Assembly: GCA_028823185.1 (NCBI GenBank)
Contig: JAPKBY010000101.1
Span: forward strand, 1 to 6,693
Direction: 5' to 3'
DNA length: 6,693 nucleotides
From: Planctomycetota bacterium
GTDB lineage: Bacteria; Planctomycetota; UBA1135; GCA-002686595
Shown piece by piece: positions 1 through 6,282 of this stretch. Made by a program: the position numbers and the translations under genes. The notes beneath the pieces were generated by a model. The model did no database searches and was not told the origin of the DNA. It was given only the letters and a program-made list of their open reading frames with translations. How positions within the stretch are numbered: position 1 is the first letter of the stretch; each line of letters opens with the position of its first letter.

Positions 1-275
1 GCGCGGGAGAGATGCAGGTGCTGCAAGAGCGGCGCTGGGAAGATCACCCCCGCGACGACCGCCATGCCGGCCGAGCCCGCCACCTGGGCGATGTTCAAGA
101 AGCGCTTGCCACCAGCTCCGCGTGAGGCCGCGGCGAAGGCGCCCCAGGCGCAGAGGATGACGAGCGGGCTCACTCCGGGCGTGATGCCAGCCTTGAGGCC
201 TGCGACGACCATGGTGCTGGAGAGGAGTGCGGTGACGAGGAGGCCGAAGGCGATGGCCTTGTTGTCGGACTTCAT
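1..275 (-). CDS. OPT-superfamily oligopeptide transporter, N-terminal part (cut by window edge)
   Basis: This is a membrane transporter of the OPT type, a family of secondary transporters that take up oligopeptides or metal chelates across the inner membrane. Only the first 91 codons are in the window. The protein starts MKSDNKAIAFGLLVTALLSS, followed by a hydrophobic stretch at about residues 8-28. A GLKAGITPGVSP segment at about 27-38 matches the family's N-terminal 'LGLKxGLT...SIPA' pattern. A second hydrophobic stretch follows, and then the segment IAQVAGSAGMAVVAGVIF at about 63-80, which corresponds to the family's 'NIVQTIASAGESLAAGVIF' signature. The glutamate usual in SAGES is replaced here by methionine (SAGMA). 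The ATG at 273-275 is chosen because the family pattern begins soon after it; no clear Shine-Dalgarno precedes it. The gene is divergent from the glycosyltransferase cluster and probably unrelated to it in function. Family assignment rests on remembered motifs, and the substrate cannot be told. Confidence 0.75.
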   Translation of the reverse strand, partial: MKSDNKAIAFGLLVTALLSSTMVVAGLKAGITPGVSPLVILCAWGAFAAASRGAGGKRFLNIAQVAGSAGMAVVAGVIFPAPLLQHLHLSR

Positions 276-310
276 TTGAAGAGCTGTTGGGGTTGGGGGG
301 GCGCGTTGCT

Positions 311-346
311 GGTCCTAGAGGCTAGAGGGCTGGAAGCCTAGGATCC
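311..346. repeat. Imperfect inverted repeat (hairpin A) in the divergent gap
   Basis: The left arm GGTCCTAGAGGC (311-322) can pair with the right arm GCCTAGGATCC (336-346), giving about 10 base pairs with small bulges around a loop of about 13 bases. Its right arm is shared with a second, better inverted repeat at 339-377, so the two hairpins exclude each other. The role is unknown. Possibilities are an operator, a leader structure or chance. Confidence 0.4.
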
Positions 347-377
347 AGAAGCACGCTTGGAGGCTTTCTGGGTCCTA
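339..377. repeat. 12-base-pair inverted repeat (hairpin B) upstream of the first glycosyltransferase
   Basis: TAGGATCCAGAA (339-350) pairs with TTCTGGGTCCTA (366-377) over 12 positions, with one G-T wobble, around a loop of 15 bases. It ends 29 bases before the ATG at 407 and its last bases overlap a TATACT hexamer. There is no run of T after it on the plus strand, so it does not look like a factor-independent terminator. The divergent arrangement would not need one here either. It could be an operator for a dimeric regulator, a structure at the 5' end of the transcript, or a dispersed repeat. Confidence 0.5.
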
Positions 378-381
378 TACT
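376..381 (+). promoter_or_regulatory. Possible -10 element (TATACT) for the glycosyltransferase cluster
   Basis: TATACT matches five of six bases of the TATAAT consensus and lies 25 bases before the ATG at 407, so a start of transcription near 388 would leave a short leader. No good -35 hexamer is seen at the usual spacing: TTGGAG at 357-362 is only 13 bases away. The hexamer overlaps the right arm of the inverted repeat at 339-377, as an operator would. The call is tentative. Confidence 0.25.
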
Positions 382-406
382 CAGCGTGTGGGCGAGCGCC
401 CCTGAT

Positions 407-1357
407 ATGAACACTCCGAAGGTCTCAATTCTCCTCCCTGTCTGGAACGGGCGACGCCATCTGGAGCGGCTCCTGCCGCGTCTAGAGGCACAGGTCGTGG
501 AGGGTGGAGTGGAGCTCTTGGCGACAGATTCGTCCTCCACGGATGGCAGCGCTGAGCTCCTCAAGGAGTATGGGGCGATCGTTGAGACGATCTCTCAAGC
601 GGATTTCCGCCATGGCCGTACGCGGAACGAGCTGGCAGGGAGGGCGAAGGGGGAGTTCCTCGTCTTCTTGTCTCAAGACGCTCTCCCAGAGGGCCCGGAC
701 TTCATTCACTCCTTGATCAGCGCCTTTGAGGATGAGCGCGTCGCTGGAGCCTATGGACGCATCCTCCCGCCACCGGAGCAAGATCCGCTGACAGCGCGCA
801 CTGTTCTCCAGCAACCGGAGGCCTCGGGTGTCGCAGAGTCCCGTGATCTTGATGGTTCGGGGCCAGTCTGGGAGATGGCGCCAGCTGCGCGCGCCAGCTA
901 TATGCACTTCAACAACGTCGCTAGCGCGATCCGCTCCAGCGTCTTCAAGCAGCTGCCCTTCCCCGATGTGCTCTTTGGTGAGGACTTCGCATGGGCGACA
1001 CGAGCGCTCTCTGCAGGGCACCGCGTGCGCTTCGTCCCGAGCGCAGTGGCTCTTCACGCGCACCGCTACAGCGCCTCCAGCGCTTTCGAGCGCAACCGTG
1101 TGGACGCCTCCTTCCATCGTCAAATCCACGACTATCGAGTGAGGCCGAATCTCTTCTCTGTCGTGCGAGGTCTCCTGTGGGAGCTTCGAGAGGACTGGCG
1201 CTTCCTTGGCGATCGCGGGCAGCGCTGGCCCTGGATGGTGCGCTCGCTGGCGCTGCGTTCAGGACAAATCCTGGGGCAGTATTGGGGGAGCATGGGCTGG
1301 GGCGCTGATGTGGACTGCCGGCCGATCACTGATTTGAGTGAAGGCGCCGAGAGCTAG
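407..1357 (+). CDS. Glycosyltransferase family 2 (rhamnosyltransferase-like)
   Basis: This 316-residue GT-A fold enzyme is expected to transfer a sugar from a nucleotide donor to a growing surface glycan at the cytoplasmic face of the inner membrane. Visible motifs, in order, are VSILLPVWNG (6-15); DSSSTDGS (41-48) for nucleotide binding; FRHGRTRN (67-74); LSQDALP (88-94), where D91 stands at the DxD metal position; FNNVASAIRSSVF (168-180); FGEDFAW (190-196) with the probable catalytic acidic pair; and HAHRY (217-221). The QDA and FGED pattern is typical of the rhamnosyltransferase-like GT2 branch. The C-terminal LLWELREDWRFL segment (256-267) looks like the helical tail of that branch. No transmembrane segment is evident. 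The ATG at 407 is preferred to an in-frame GTG at 386 because its N-terminus matches that of the paralogous domain downstream; neither has a clear ribosome-binding site. Donor and acceptor cannot be read from the sequence. Confidence 0.88.
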   Translation: MNTPKVSILLPVWNGRRHLERLLPRLEAQVVEGGVELLATDSSSTDGSAELLKEYGAIVETISQADFRHGRTRNELAGRAKGEFLVFLSQDALPEGPDFIHSLISAFEDERVAGAYGRILPPPEQDPLTARTVLQQPEASGVAESRDLDGSGPVWEMAPAARASYMHFNNVASAIRSSVFKQLPFPDVLFGEDFAWATRALSAGHRVRFVPSAVALHAHRYSASSAFERNRVDASFHRQIHDYRVRPNLFSVVRGLLWELREDWRFLGDRGQRWPWMVRSLALRSGQILGQYWGSMGWGADVDCRPITDLSEGAES

Positions 1358-1456
1358 GGCTACTCAAAGGAAGCCGTATTCTAGAGCGCTGAGGATTCTT
1401 AGCCCCTAAAAGGGCGCGCCGTGCGGAATCCATGGGTTGAGATCGTCCCGCTAGGG

Positions 1457-1486
1457 GGTCAAGAGCCTCAGAGTGAGCCTCTGACC
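1457..1486. repeat. Bulged hairpin in the 198-base gap between the first two glycosyltransferase genes
   Basis: GGTCAAGAG (1457-1465) can pair with CTCTGACC (1479-1486), giving 8 base pairs with one bulged A and a 13-base loop. No T tract follows, so a factor-independent terminator is unlikely. The rest of the gap (1358-1555) shows no convincing promoter and no small gene. An in-frame GTG at 1421 would extend the downstream gene through this region, but the encoded 45 residues resemble nothing in the family. The hairpin may be leader structure or chance. Confidence 0.3.
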
Positions 1487-1555
1487 TCGTTAAGGGGCCT
1501 CCGAACAGCCGAAAACAGCCATAGGGTTCTTCGTAGATCCCAATGTCATCCGCCC

Positions 1556-4303
1556 ATGCGCCCCATCAAAAAAGTCAGCGTCCTCATCCCCACCTATCAA
1601 GGGATGGAGTTCTTGGACCGCCTCCTCGGCGGCCTCGCTGCTCAAGATTTGAAGCTCGAGTGGGAGGTCTACGTCATCGACTCTTCCTCGAGCGACGGCA
1701 CCTGGGAATCTTTGGGGGATTGGGCTGAAAAATTCCCGGTCTCTTTCCGGCGAGAGAGGATCCACTCTGTCGAGTTCGATCACGGGGACACACGCAACCT
1801 CCTCGCTGCGCGTACTGATGGCGAGCTGCTCGTCTATCTCACGCAGGACGCGATCCCTAGCGACGCATCTTTCCTGAGCAAGCTCGTCGCTAACTTCAGC
1901 GACTCAGCGGTGGGGGCGGTCACATGTCGCAACGTGCCACGTCCTGATGCGCATCTCCTGACCAAGCTCTTCAGCGAGAATGATCCGGGGTACAGCGAGG
2001 GACGCAGGGAGGTCCGGCTTGAGGACGTCGAAAGCTATGAAGAGATGAACGCCCACGAGCGCCGCCTGCTCTACAACTTCAATGATGTGGCTGCTGGGTA
2101 TCGCCGATCCGTTTGGGAGGAGCATCCTTTTCCACGGACGCCCTTTGGAGAAGACGTGCTCATGGCGCGAGCGCTCCTAGAGGCTGGCTATACGATCGTC
2201 TATGACGATGAGGCGACTGTTGAGCACAGCCATGATTACACACCTGAAGAACATCGTGCTCGCGGAGAGGTTGACGCACGCTTCAACGCTGAGTGGCTAG
2301 ACAGGGTCTGCGTAGCGACGAGGTCTGACGCTCGTGAGCTCACCAGGCGTCAGCTCGTGACGGATGCTGAGGCGATCATGACCGCAGGCTATGAGGGAGG
2401 TGAAGCTGATGATTTGACCGCACTAGCGAAGTCGCAGCGTGAAGCCACCTTCTTAGGCATGCATGAGGGCAGCCTCGCTAAGCGGCGCAGGCCGACTACA
2501 AAGGCTTCGCAAGGAGAGCCGCTCTCTCTGCTCTATGTGGTGCACGGCTTCCCGCCCGACACTTGGGCCGGTACAGAGATTTACACACAGAACATAGCGC
2601 TCGAGATGCAGCGCAGAGGTCACACCGTGACGGTGCTGACGCGCGTGCCTGCCAGTGAGGAGGATCCTAAGGAAGACTTCTCGATCGAGGAGTCCGAGTT
2701 TCAAGGGCTTCGAGTCCTTCGCTGGACGCATCGCCTAGAGCATAGCTCGATCGCTGATAGCTACTCTAATGATGGCGCAGAAGCGGCCTTCCGGCGCCTC
2801 TTGATGCGTGAAGGCTTCGACCTCATTCACTTTCAGCACTTGATTCACTCTTCGGCCGGGCTCGTGGGAGTCGCCAAAGAGTTCGCGCTCCCGACCGTCA
2901 TCACTTGTCATGACTACTGGGGGCTCTGCGCTCGAGTGCAGCTCATTCGCCCTGACGGGAAGATCTGCGAGAGCAATCAAGGCGCGGGCTGCTTCCTCTG
3001 CATCAAGGAGAAGGCGCTCGACAAGATCCCCGCCGCGCGCGCTCTCGGGAACGCCGCGGGCGTCGTGGTCGATGGCTTGCTGTCCGGCCTAAAGTCCTTC
3101 GTGGGAGAAGATCAAAGGCAGCGCCTCGAAGGATATGAAGACACGATCGCGCGGCACGGTTATGTGCTCTCTGCCTACGCTGAGGCGGACCTTCGGATCA
3201 GTCCCAGCCGCTTCCTGAGAGAGAAGTACCTAGAGAGCGGACGCTTTGATCCTCACACTTTCCTTTTCAGCGACAACGGCATGCGCACGGATCACGTCGA
3301 GGCTCTGGCTAAGACAAGCTCCGAGGGCGGTCGGGTGCGCTTCGGCTTCGTCGGCTCTCTTGTCTGGTACAAGGGCGGAGAGGTGATGGTGAAGGCTATG
3401 CAGCGTCTGAGCGACGCAGGCTGTGAGCTGAACGTCTACGGCACCTTTGATCCAGAGAACGAGGAACATCACGCAGAGCTCCAGGCGATGGCCGAGGGGG
3501 CGAACGTGAACTTCAAGGGACGCTTCGATAACTCTAGGCTCAGCGAGGTCTACGCGGACATTGACGTCCTCGTCGTCCCGAGCGTCTGGTATGAGAACTC
3601 ACCGATCACAATTCACGAGGCCTATCTCACCGGGACTCCCGTCTTGGCGAGTGATATCGGTGGCATGGCGGAGTTCGTTCGAGACGGCGTCGACGGACTC
3701 CACTTCAGCGTCGGAGATCCAGAGGACCTCGCAGCGAAGATGCGTCGCTTCATTGATGAGCCGGGGCTTGTAGATGAGCTCTCACAGGATTTCATGCGAG
3801 TGAAGACCCTCATCGAGAATGGGGAAGAGATGGAGTTTCGTTACCGCGCGCTGACTTGCGTTGATCGCAATCCTCTCGGCGCTGGCGCACTCCTCGTTCA
3901 AGGGGCTCGTGCTGCTAGTAAGCGCTTCGCCTGTGATGAACAAGGCGCAGACATGCTGCTGCTCAGACCTGGCGGAGGAGCTGTTGAGTATGAGCTCGAT
4001 GGTTGCGGCGGCGGAAGGCGTGAGCTCGCTTTGAACGTGATGCTCCTCGCAGCAGAAGACAGCGTCGAGATGGGGGGGAGAGTCTTGGTCGACGGCGTTG
4101 AGGTCGGCTCGATAGAGCCCTTCTTCGCGGATGGAGTCGACGAGGTGGTTGAGGTGTGTCTCACGCTTGATCTCCCAGCAGACCCGGAGCTCCTCAGGAT
4201 CGAGTGTGCCCTCAGCGATGGTGGCCCAGAGGCGCACCTTCGCTTGGTCTCGCTAGAGGTGCGCTCTGCGCGCATTGAAAACAGAGCAGAGGTGGGAGCA
4301 TGA
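1556..4303 (+). CDS. Bifunctional glycosyltransferase: GT2 domain fused to GT4 domain with extra C-terminal domain
   Basis: This 915-residue protein probably adds two successive sugars to a glycan in the cytoplasm. Residues 1-255 are a GT2 domain of the same branch as the preceding gene: VSVLIPTYQG (7-16), DSSSSDGT (42-49), LTQDAIP (95-101), FNDVAAGYRRSVW (175-187), FGEDVLM (197-203) and HSHDY (224-228). A linker (256-320) follows. Residues 321-765 are a GT-B fold, GT4-type domain. It has the N-terminal glycine motif around GTEIYTQNIALEMQRRGH (339-356), CHDYW (451-455), the second Rossmann start GFVGSLVWYKGGE (597-609), and the E-x7-E donor-binding motif with E680 and E688 in VWYENSPITIHEA. 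Five cysteines at 451-482 suggest a structural metal site or disulfides. Residues 775-905 form a separate, probably beta-rich domain that I do not recognise. The ATG at 1556 is chosen over GTG at 1421 because its N-terminus aligns with the upstream paralogue. The stop overlaps the next start (ATGA). Confidence 0.9.
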   Translation: MRPIKKVSVLIPTYQGMEFLDRLLGGLAAQDLKLEWEVYVIDSSSSDGTWESLGDWAEKFPVSFRRERIHSVEFDHGDTRNLLAARTDGELLVYLTQDAIPSDASFLSKLVANFSDSAVGAVTCRNVPRPDAHLLTKLFSENDPGYSEGRREVRLEDVESYEEMNAHERRLLYNFNDVAAGYRRSVWEEHPFPRTPFGEDVLMARALLEAGYTIVYDDEATVEHSHDYTPEEHRARGEVDARFNAEWLDRVCVATRSDARELTRRQLVTDAEAIMTAGYEGGEADDLTALAKSQREATFLGMHEGSLAKRRRPTTKASQGEPLSLLYVVHGFPPDTWAGTEIYTQNIALEMQRRGHTVTVLTRVPASEEDPKEDFSIEESEFQGLRVLRWTHRLEHSSIADSYSNDGAEAAFRRLLMREGFDLIHFQHLIHSSAGLVGVAKEFALPTVITCHDYWGLCARVQLIRPDGKICESNQGAGCFLCIKEKALDKIPAARALGNAAGVVVDGLLSGLKSFVGEDQRQRLEGYEDTIARHGYVLSAYAEADLRISPSRFLREKYLESGRFDPHTFLFSDNGMRTDHVEALAKTSSEGGRVRFGFVGSLVWYKGGEVMVKAMQRLSDAGCELNVYGTFDPENEEHHAELQAMAEGANVNFKGRFDNSRLSEVYADIDVLVVPSVWYENSPITIHEAYLTGTPVLASDIGGMAEFVRDGVDGLHFSVGDPEDLAAKMRRFIDEPGLVDELSQDFMRVKTLIENGEEMEFRYRALTCVDRNPLGAGALLVQGARAASKRFACDEQGADMLLLRPGGGAVEYELDGCGGGRRELALNVMLLAAEDSVEMGGRVLVDGVEVGSIEPFFADGVDEVVEVCLTLDLPADPELLRIECALSDGGPEAHLRLVSLEVRSARIENRAEVGA
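4290..4298 (+). promoter_or_regulatory. Ribosome-binding site AGGTGGGAG for the WbbL-type glycosyltransferase
   Basis: AGGTGG (4290-4295) lies inside the end of the upstream gene, 4 bases before the ATG at 4300 and 7 bases before a second ATG at 4303. The spacing favours 4303, although either start gives essentially the same protein. It is one of the clearer Shine-Dalgarno matches in the cluster. Confidence 0.6.
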
Positions 4304-5580
4304 TGGGCTTTGTTAAAAACCTGCTCGGAGGTAAGAAGCGAGGGGGGAAGGTCGATCCCCTCGGGCTGGCGGTAGAGCTCGGCGAGCCCGTCGCGGATGG
4401 CGACCTCCCGAGGTGCTCAATCGTGATTCTCAATTGGAATGGCAAGCATCACCTCGCGCCGTGCTTTGAGACGCTGCGAGACCTCGACTATCCGAGCGAT
4501 AAATACGAGGTCGTGCTCGTAGACAATGGATCAACTGACGGCAGCTTGGAGGAGATGCGTGAGGAGCACTCTTGGGTGAAGCTCGTTGAGAATGCTGAGA
4601 ATGCGGGCTTCAGCAAGGGCTGCAATCAAGGCGTCAAGGCCTCCAGCTCTCCAGAGGTCGTCGTGTTCTTGAACAATGATATGCGCGTAGAAGAGGCGTG
4701 GCTTCGAGAGCTCGTGTCGCCGATCGCGCGAGGCGAGTGCGCCGCTACGACTGCGAAGATGTACTCCTGGGACGGAAAGCTCATGAACTCTGCAGGCGGT
4801 GGAATGAACTTCCACGGCATCGGGATTCAGCGCGGATATCTCGAGGACCCGGGTCCCGAGCATGACTGGGCTCGTAAGACGCTCTTCGCCTGCGGTGGAG
4901 CGATGGCGATGGACGCAGCGATCTACGAAGAGTTGAACGGCTTCGATGAGGAGTTCTTCGCTTATTACGAAGATGTGGACCTGGGATGGCGGACGTGGAT
5001 CGCTGGACACGAGGTCATCTACACGCCGAAGGCTGTCTGCTATCACCATCACTCGAGCACGAGCAAGCGCTTGCCGCCTGAGATGGTCAGGCTCTTGCAG
5101 GTTCGCAACCCGCTCTTGGTTTGCTTTAAGAATTACGGCGACGAGGCCTTCGGGAAAGCTTTCCCTGCGCTCCTAGCCTTGGCTGTCAGGCGCATGTTTG
5201 TCTGCGGAGGTATCGAAGATGACGCTCCCTTTCGCATTGAGCGGGCTCAGGCTGACTCTACCGGGCCTGTACGCAAGATGTGGGAGCGAGCGAGGGGTGG
5301 CGCAGAGAGCACTTATCCGCTGACTCGAATTGCTACGGCAGACCTGATCGGCTTGAATGATCTCTTGGGAGATTGGGATCATTGGATGGAGCGCCGTCGA
5401 GAGGTGCAGGCGACCCGTGAGCGGTCCGATGAGGAGATCTTCCGCCTCTTCTTGAAGCCTGCTTGGTGCGTGGAAGATGAAGCTGGGTACAAGGAGCTTC
5501 ACGAAGGCGTGCTGAGAGATTTCGGTCTCGCAGAGCTCTTTGATGGACTCACCGACGCCGGACCGGAGCCTCACAGGTAG
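4300..5580 (+). CDS. Glycosyltransferase family 2, WbbL/COG1216 type (rhamnosyltransferase-like)
   Basis: This 426-residue GT-A enzyme probably transfers a sugar such as rhamnose to a lipid-linked glycan intermediate. Motifs in order are SIVILNWNGK (40-49), VDNGSTDGS (74-82), NAGFSKGCNQG (101-111), FLNNDMRV (123-130) with D127 at the metal-binding position, ACGGAMAM (197-204), FFAYYEDVDLGWR (219-231) with the E-D catalytic region, and YHHHSSTS (248-255). This series is characteristic of the WbbL group. Residues 1-17 form a short basic segment (FVKNLLGGKKRGGK), possibly a peripheral membrane contact. Residues from about 295 to 426 are a C-terminal extension with no motif that I recognise. The gene overlaps the fusion gene by 4 bases, which points to translational coupling. 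The start could equally be the next codon, at 4303, for reasons of ribosome-site spacing. Donor and acceptor are unknown. Confidence 0.9.
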   Translation: MMGFVKNLLGGKKRGGKVDPLGLAVELGEPVADGDLPRCSIVILNWNGKHHLAPCFETLRDLDYPSDKYEVVLVDNGSTDGSLEEMREEHSWVKLVENAENAGFSKGCNQGVKASSSPEVVVFLNNDMRVEEAWLRELVSPIARGECAATTAKMYSWDGKLMNSAGGGMNFHGIGIQRGYLEDPGPEHDWARKTLFACGGAMAMDAAIYEELNGFDEEFFAYYEDVDLGWRTWIAGHEVIYTPKAVCYHHHSSTSKRLPPEMVRLLQVRNPLLVCFKNYGDEAFGKAFPALLALAVRRMFVCGGIEDDAPFRIERAQADSTGPVRKMWERARGGAESTYPLTRIATADLIGLNDLLGDWDHWMERRREVQATRERSDEEIFRLFLKPAWCVEDEAGYKELHEGVLRDFGLAELFDGLTDAGPEPHR

Positions 5581-5588
5581 TCTTTGCT

Positions 5589-6278
5589 ATGAAACTTTCT
5601 GTTGTGATGCCGGTTTACAATGAGGAGGCCACGCTGCGAGAGATCGTGGCGCGGGTCCTCGCGACACCTTATGAGAAGGAGCTGATCCTCGTTGACGATT
5701 GCTCACAAGACAGCTCCCCTGAGATCATCGCTGAGCTCGAAGCTGCGCACCCGGAGGTGCGTGCTTTTCGTCACGAGACGAACAGCGGCAAGGGAGCGGC
5801 TCTGCGGACAGGTTTCCAGAACGTCGAAGGCGATGCCGTCGTGATCCAAGATGCAGACCTCGAGTATGACCCGACTGAGTACGCGAAGCTGCTTGTTCCA
5901 TTCGAGGCTGGCGAGGCAGATGTCGTCTACGGGAGCCGCTTCTTGGGCGGCGCCTACACCCTAGAGGTGAACTTTTGGCGCTATCACGGAAACCGCACAC
6001 TCACACGTGTTAGCAACCTCTTCACTGGGCTGCGGCTCACGGATATGGAGACTTGCTACAAGCTCATGCGCGCTGACGTGGCGCGTGATCTAGACATCAA
6101 ATCTAGGACCTTCACCGTTGAGCCTGAGATGACCGCGAAGTTTGCACGGCGCAAGCTGCGCGTGGTCGAGGTGCCGATCAGCTATGACAGCCGCGGCTAT
6201 GATGAGGGGAAGAAGATCGGGCTCAAGGACGCGTTCCTCGCCATCGGAGCGATCGTGCGCTTCCGCTTCTTCGCCTGA
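5589..6278 (+). CDS. DPM1-like polyprenyl-phosphate sugar transferase (GT2)
   Basis: This 229-residue GT2 enzyme resembles dolichol-phosphate mannose synthase and bacterial polyprenyl-phosphate glycosyltransferases, which move a hexose from GDP-mannose or UDP-glucose onto a polyprenyl phosphate. Motifs are SVVMPVYNEE (4-13), DDCSQDSS (36-43), NSGKGAALRTG (65-75), QDADLEYDP (87-95) with the DAD metal motif, YGSRF (114-118), DMETCYK (152-158), FTVEPEMTAK (175-184) and SYDSRGYDEGKKIGLKD (198-214). The protein ends soon after the catalytic domain, with no transmembrane helices at its C-terminus, as in the short form of the family. AGGTAG (5575-5580) lies 8 bases before the ATG and includes the stop of the upstream gene, so the gene is in the same operon. 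The sugar is not predictable from sequence alone. It could supply a lipid-linked donor for a membrane GT-C enzyme encoded elsewhere. Confidence 0.9.
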   Translation: MKLSVVMPVYNEEATLREIVARVLATPYEKELILVDDCSQDSSPEIIAELEAAHPEVRAFRHETNSGKGAALRTGFQNVEGDAVVIQDADLEYDPTEYAKLLVPFEAGEADVVYGSRFLGGAYTLEVNFWRYHGNRTLTRVSNLFTGLRLTDMETCYKLMRADVARDLDIKSRTFTVEPEMTAKFARRKLRVVEVPISYDSRGYDEGKKIGLKDAFLAIGAIVRFRFFA

Positions 6279-6282
6279 GTCC

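Noticed and set aside
64..279. 71-codon plus-strand open frame at the left edge
   Set aside because: Antisense to the OPT-like transporter, whose signature segments are on the minus strand.
289..301. G-rich tract as a possible G-quadruplex
   Set aside because: Only two clear G runs (GGGG and a run of seven) are present, which is too few for a standard four-run quadruplex.
482..1129. 215-codon open frame on the minus strand
   Set aside because: It lies wholly antisense to the GT2 gene, whose motifs are unmistakable, and its own product resembles no family.
1401..1416. Small hairpin GCCC-CTAAAA-GGGC as a terminator of the first glycosyltransferase gene
   Set aside because: The stem is only four base pairs and no T tract follows.
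3782..4237. 151-codon open frame on the minus strand
   Set aside because: Antisense to the C-terminal domain of the fusion gene. It shows no recognisable motif and the plus frame runs unbroken through it.
4531..5052. 173-codon open frame on the minus strand
   Set aside because: Antisense to the conserved core of the WbbL-type gene, so it is explained by high GC and codon bias.
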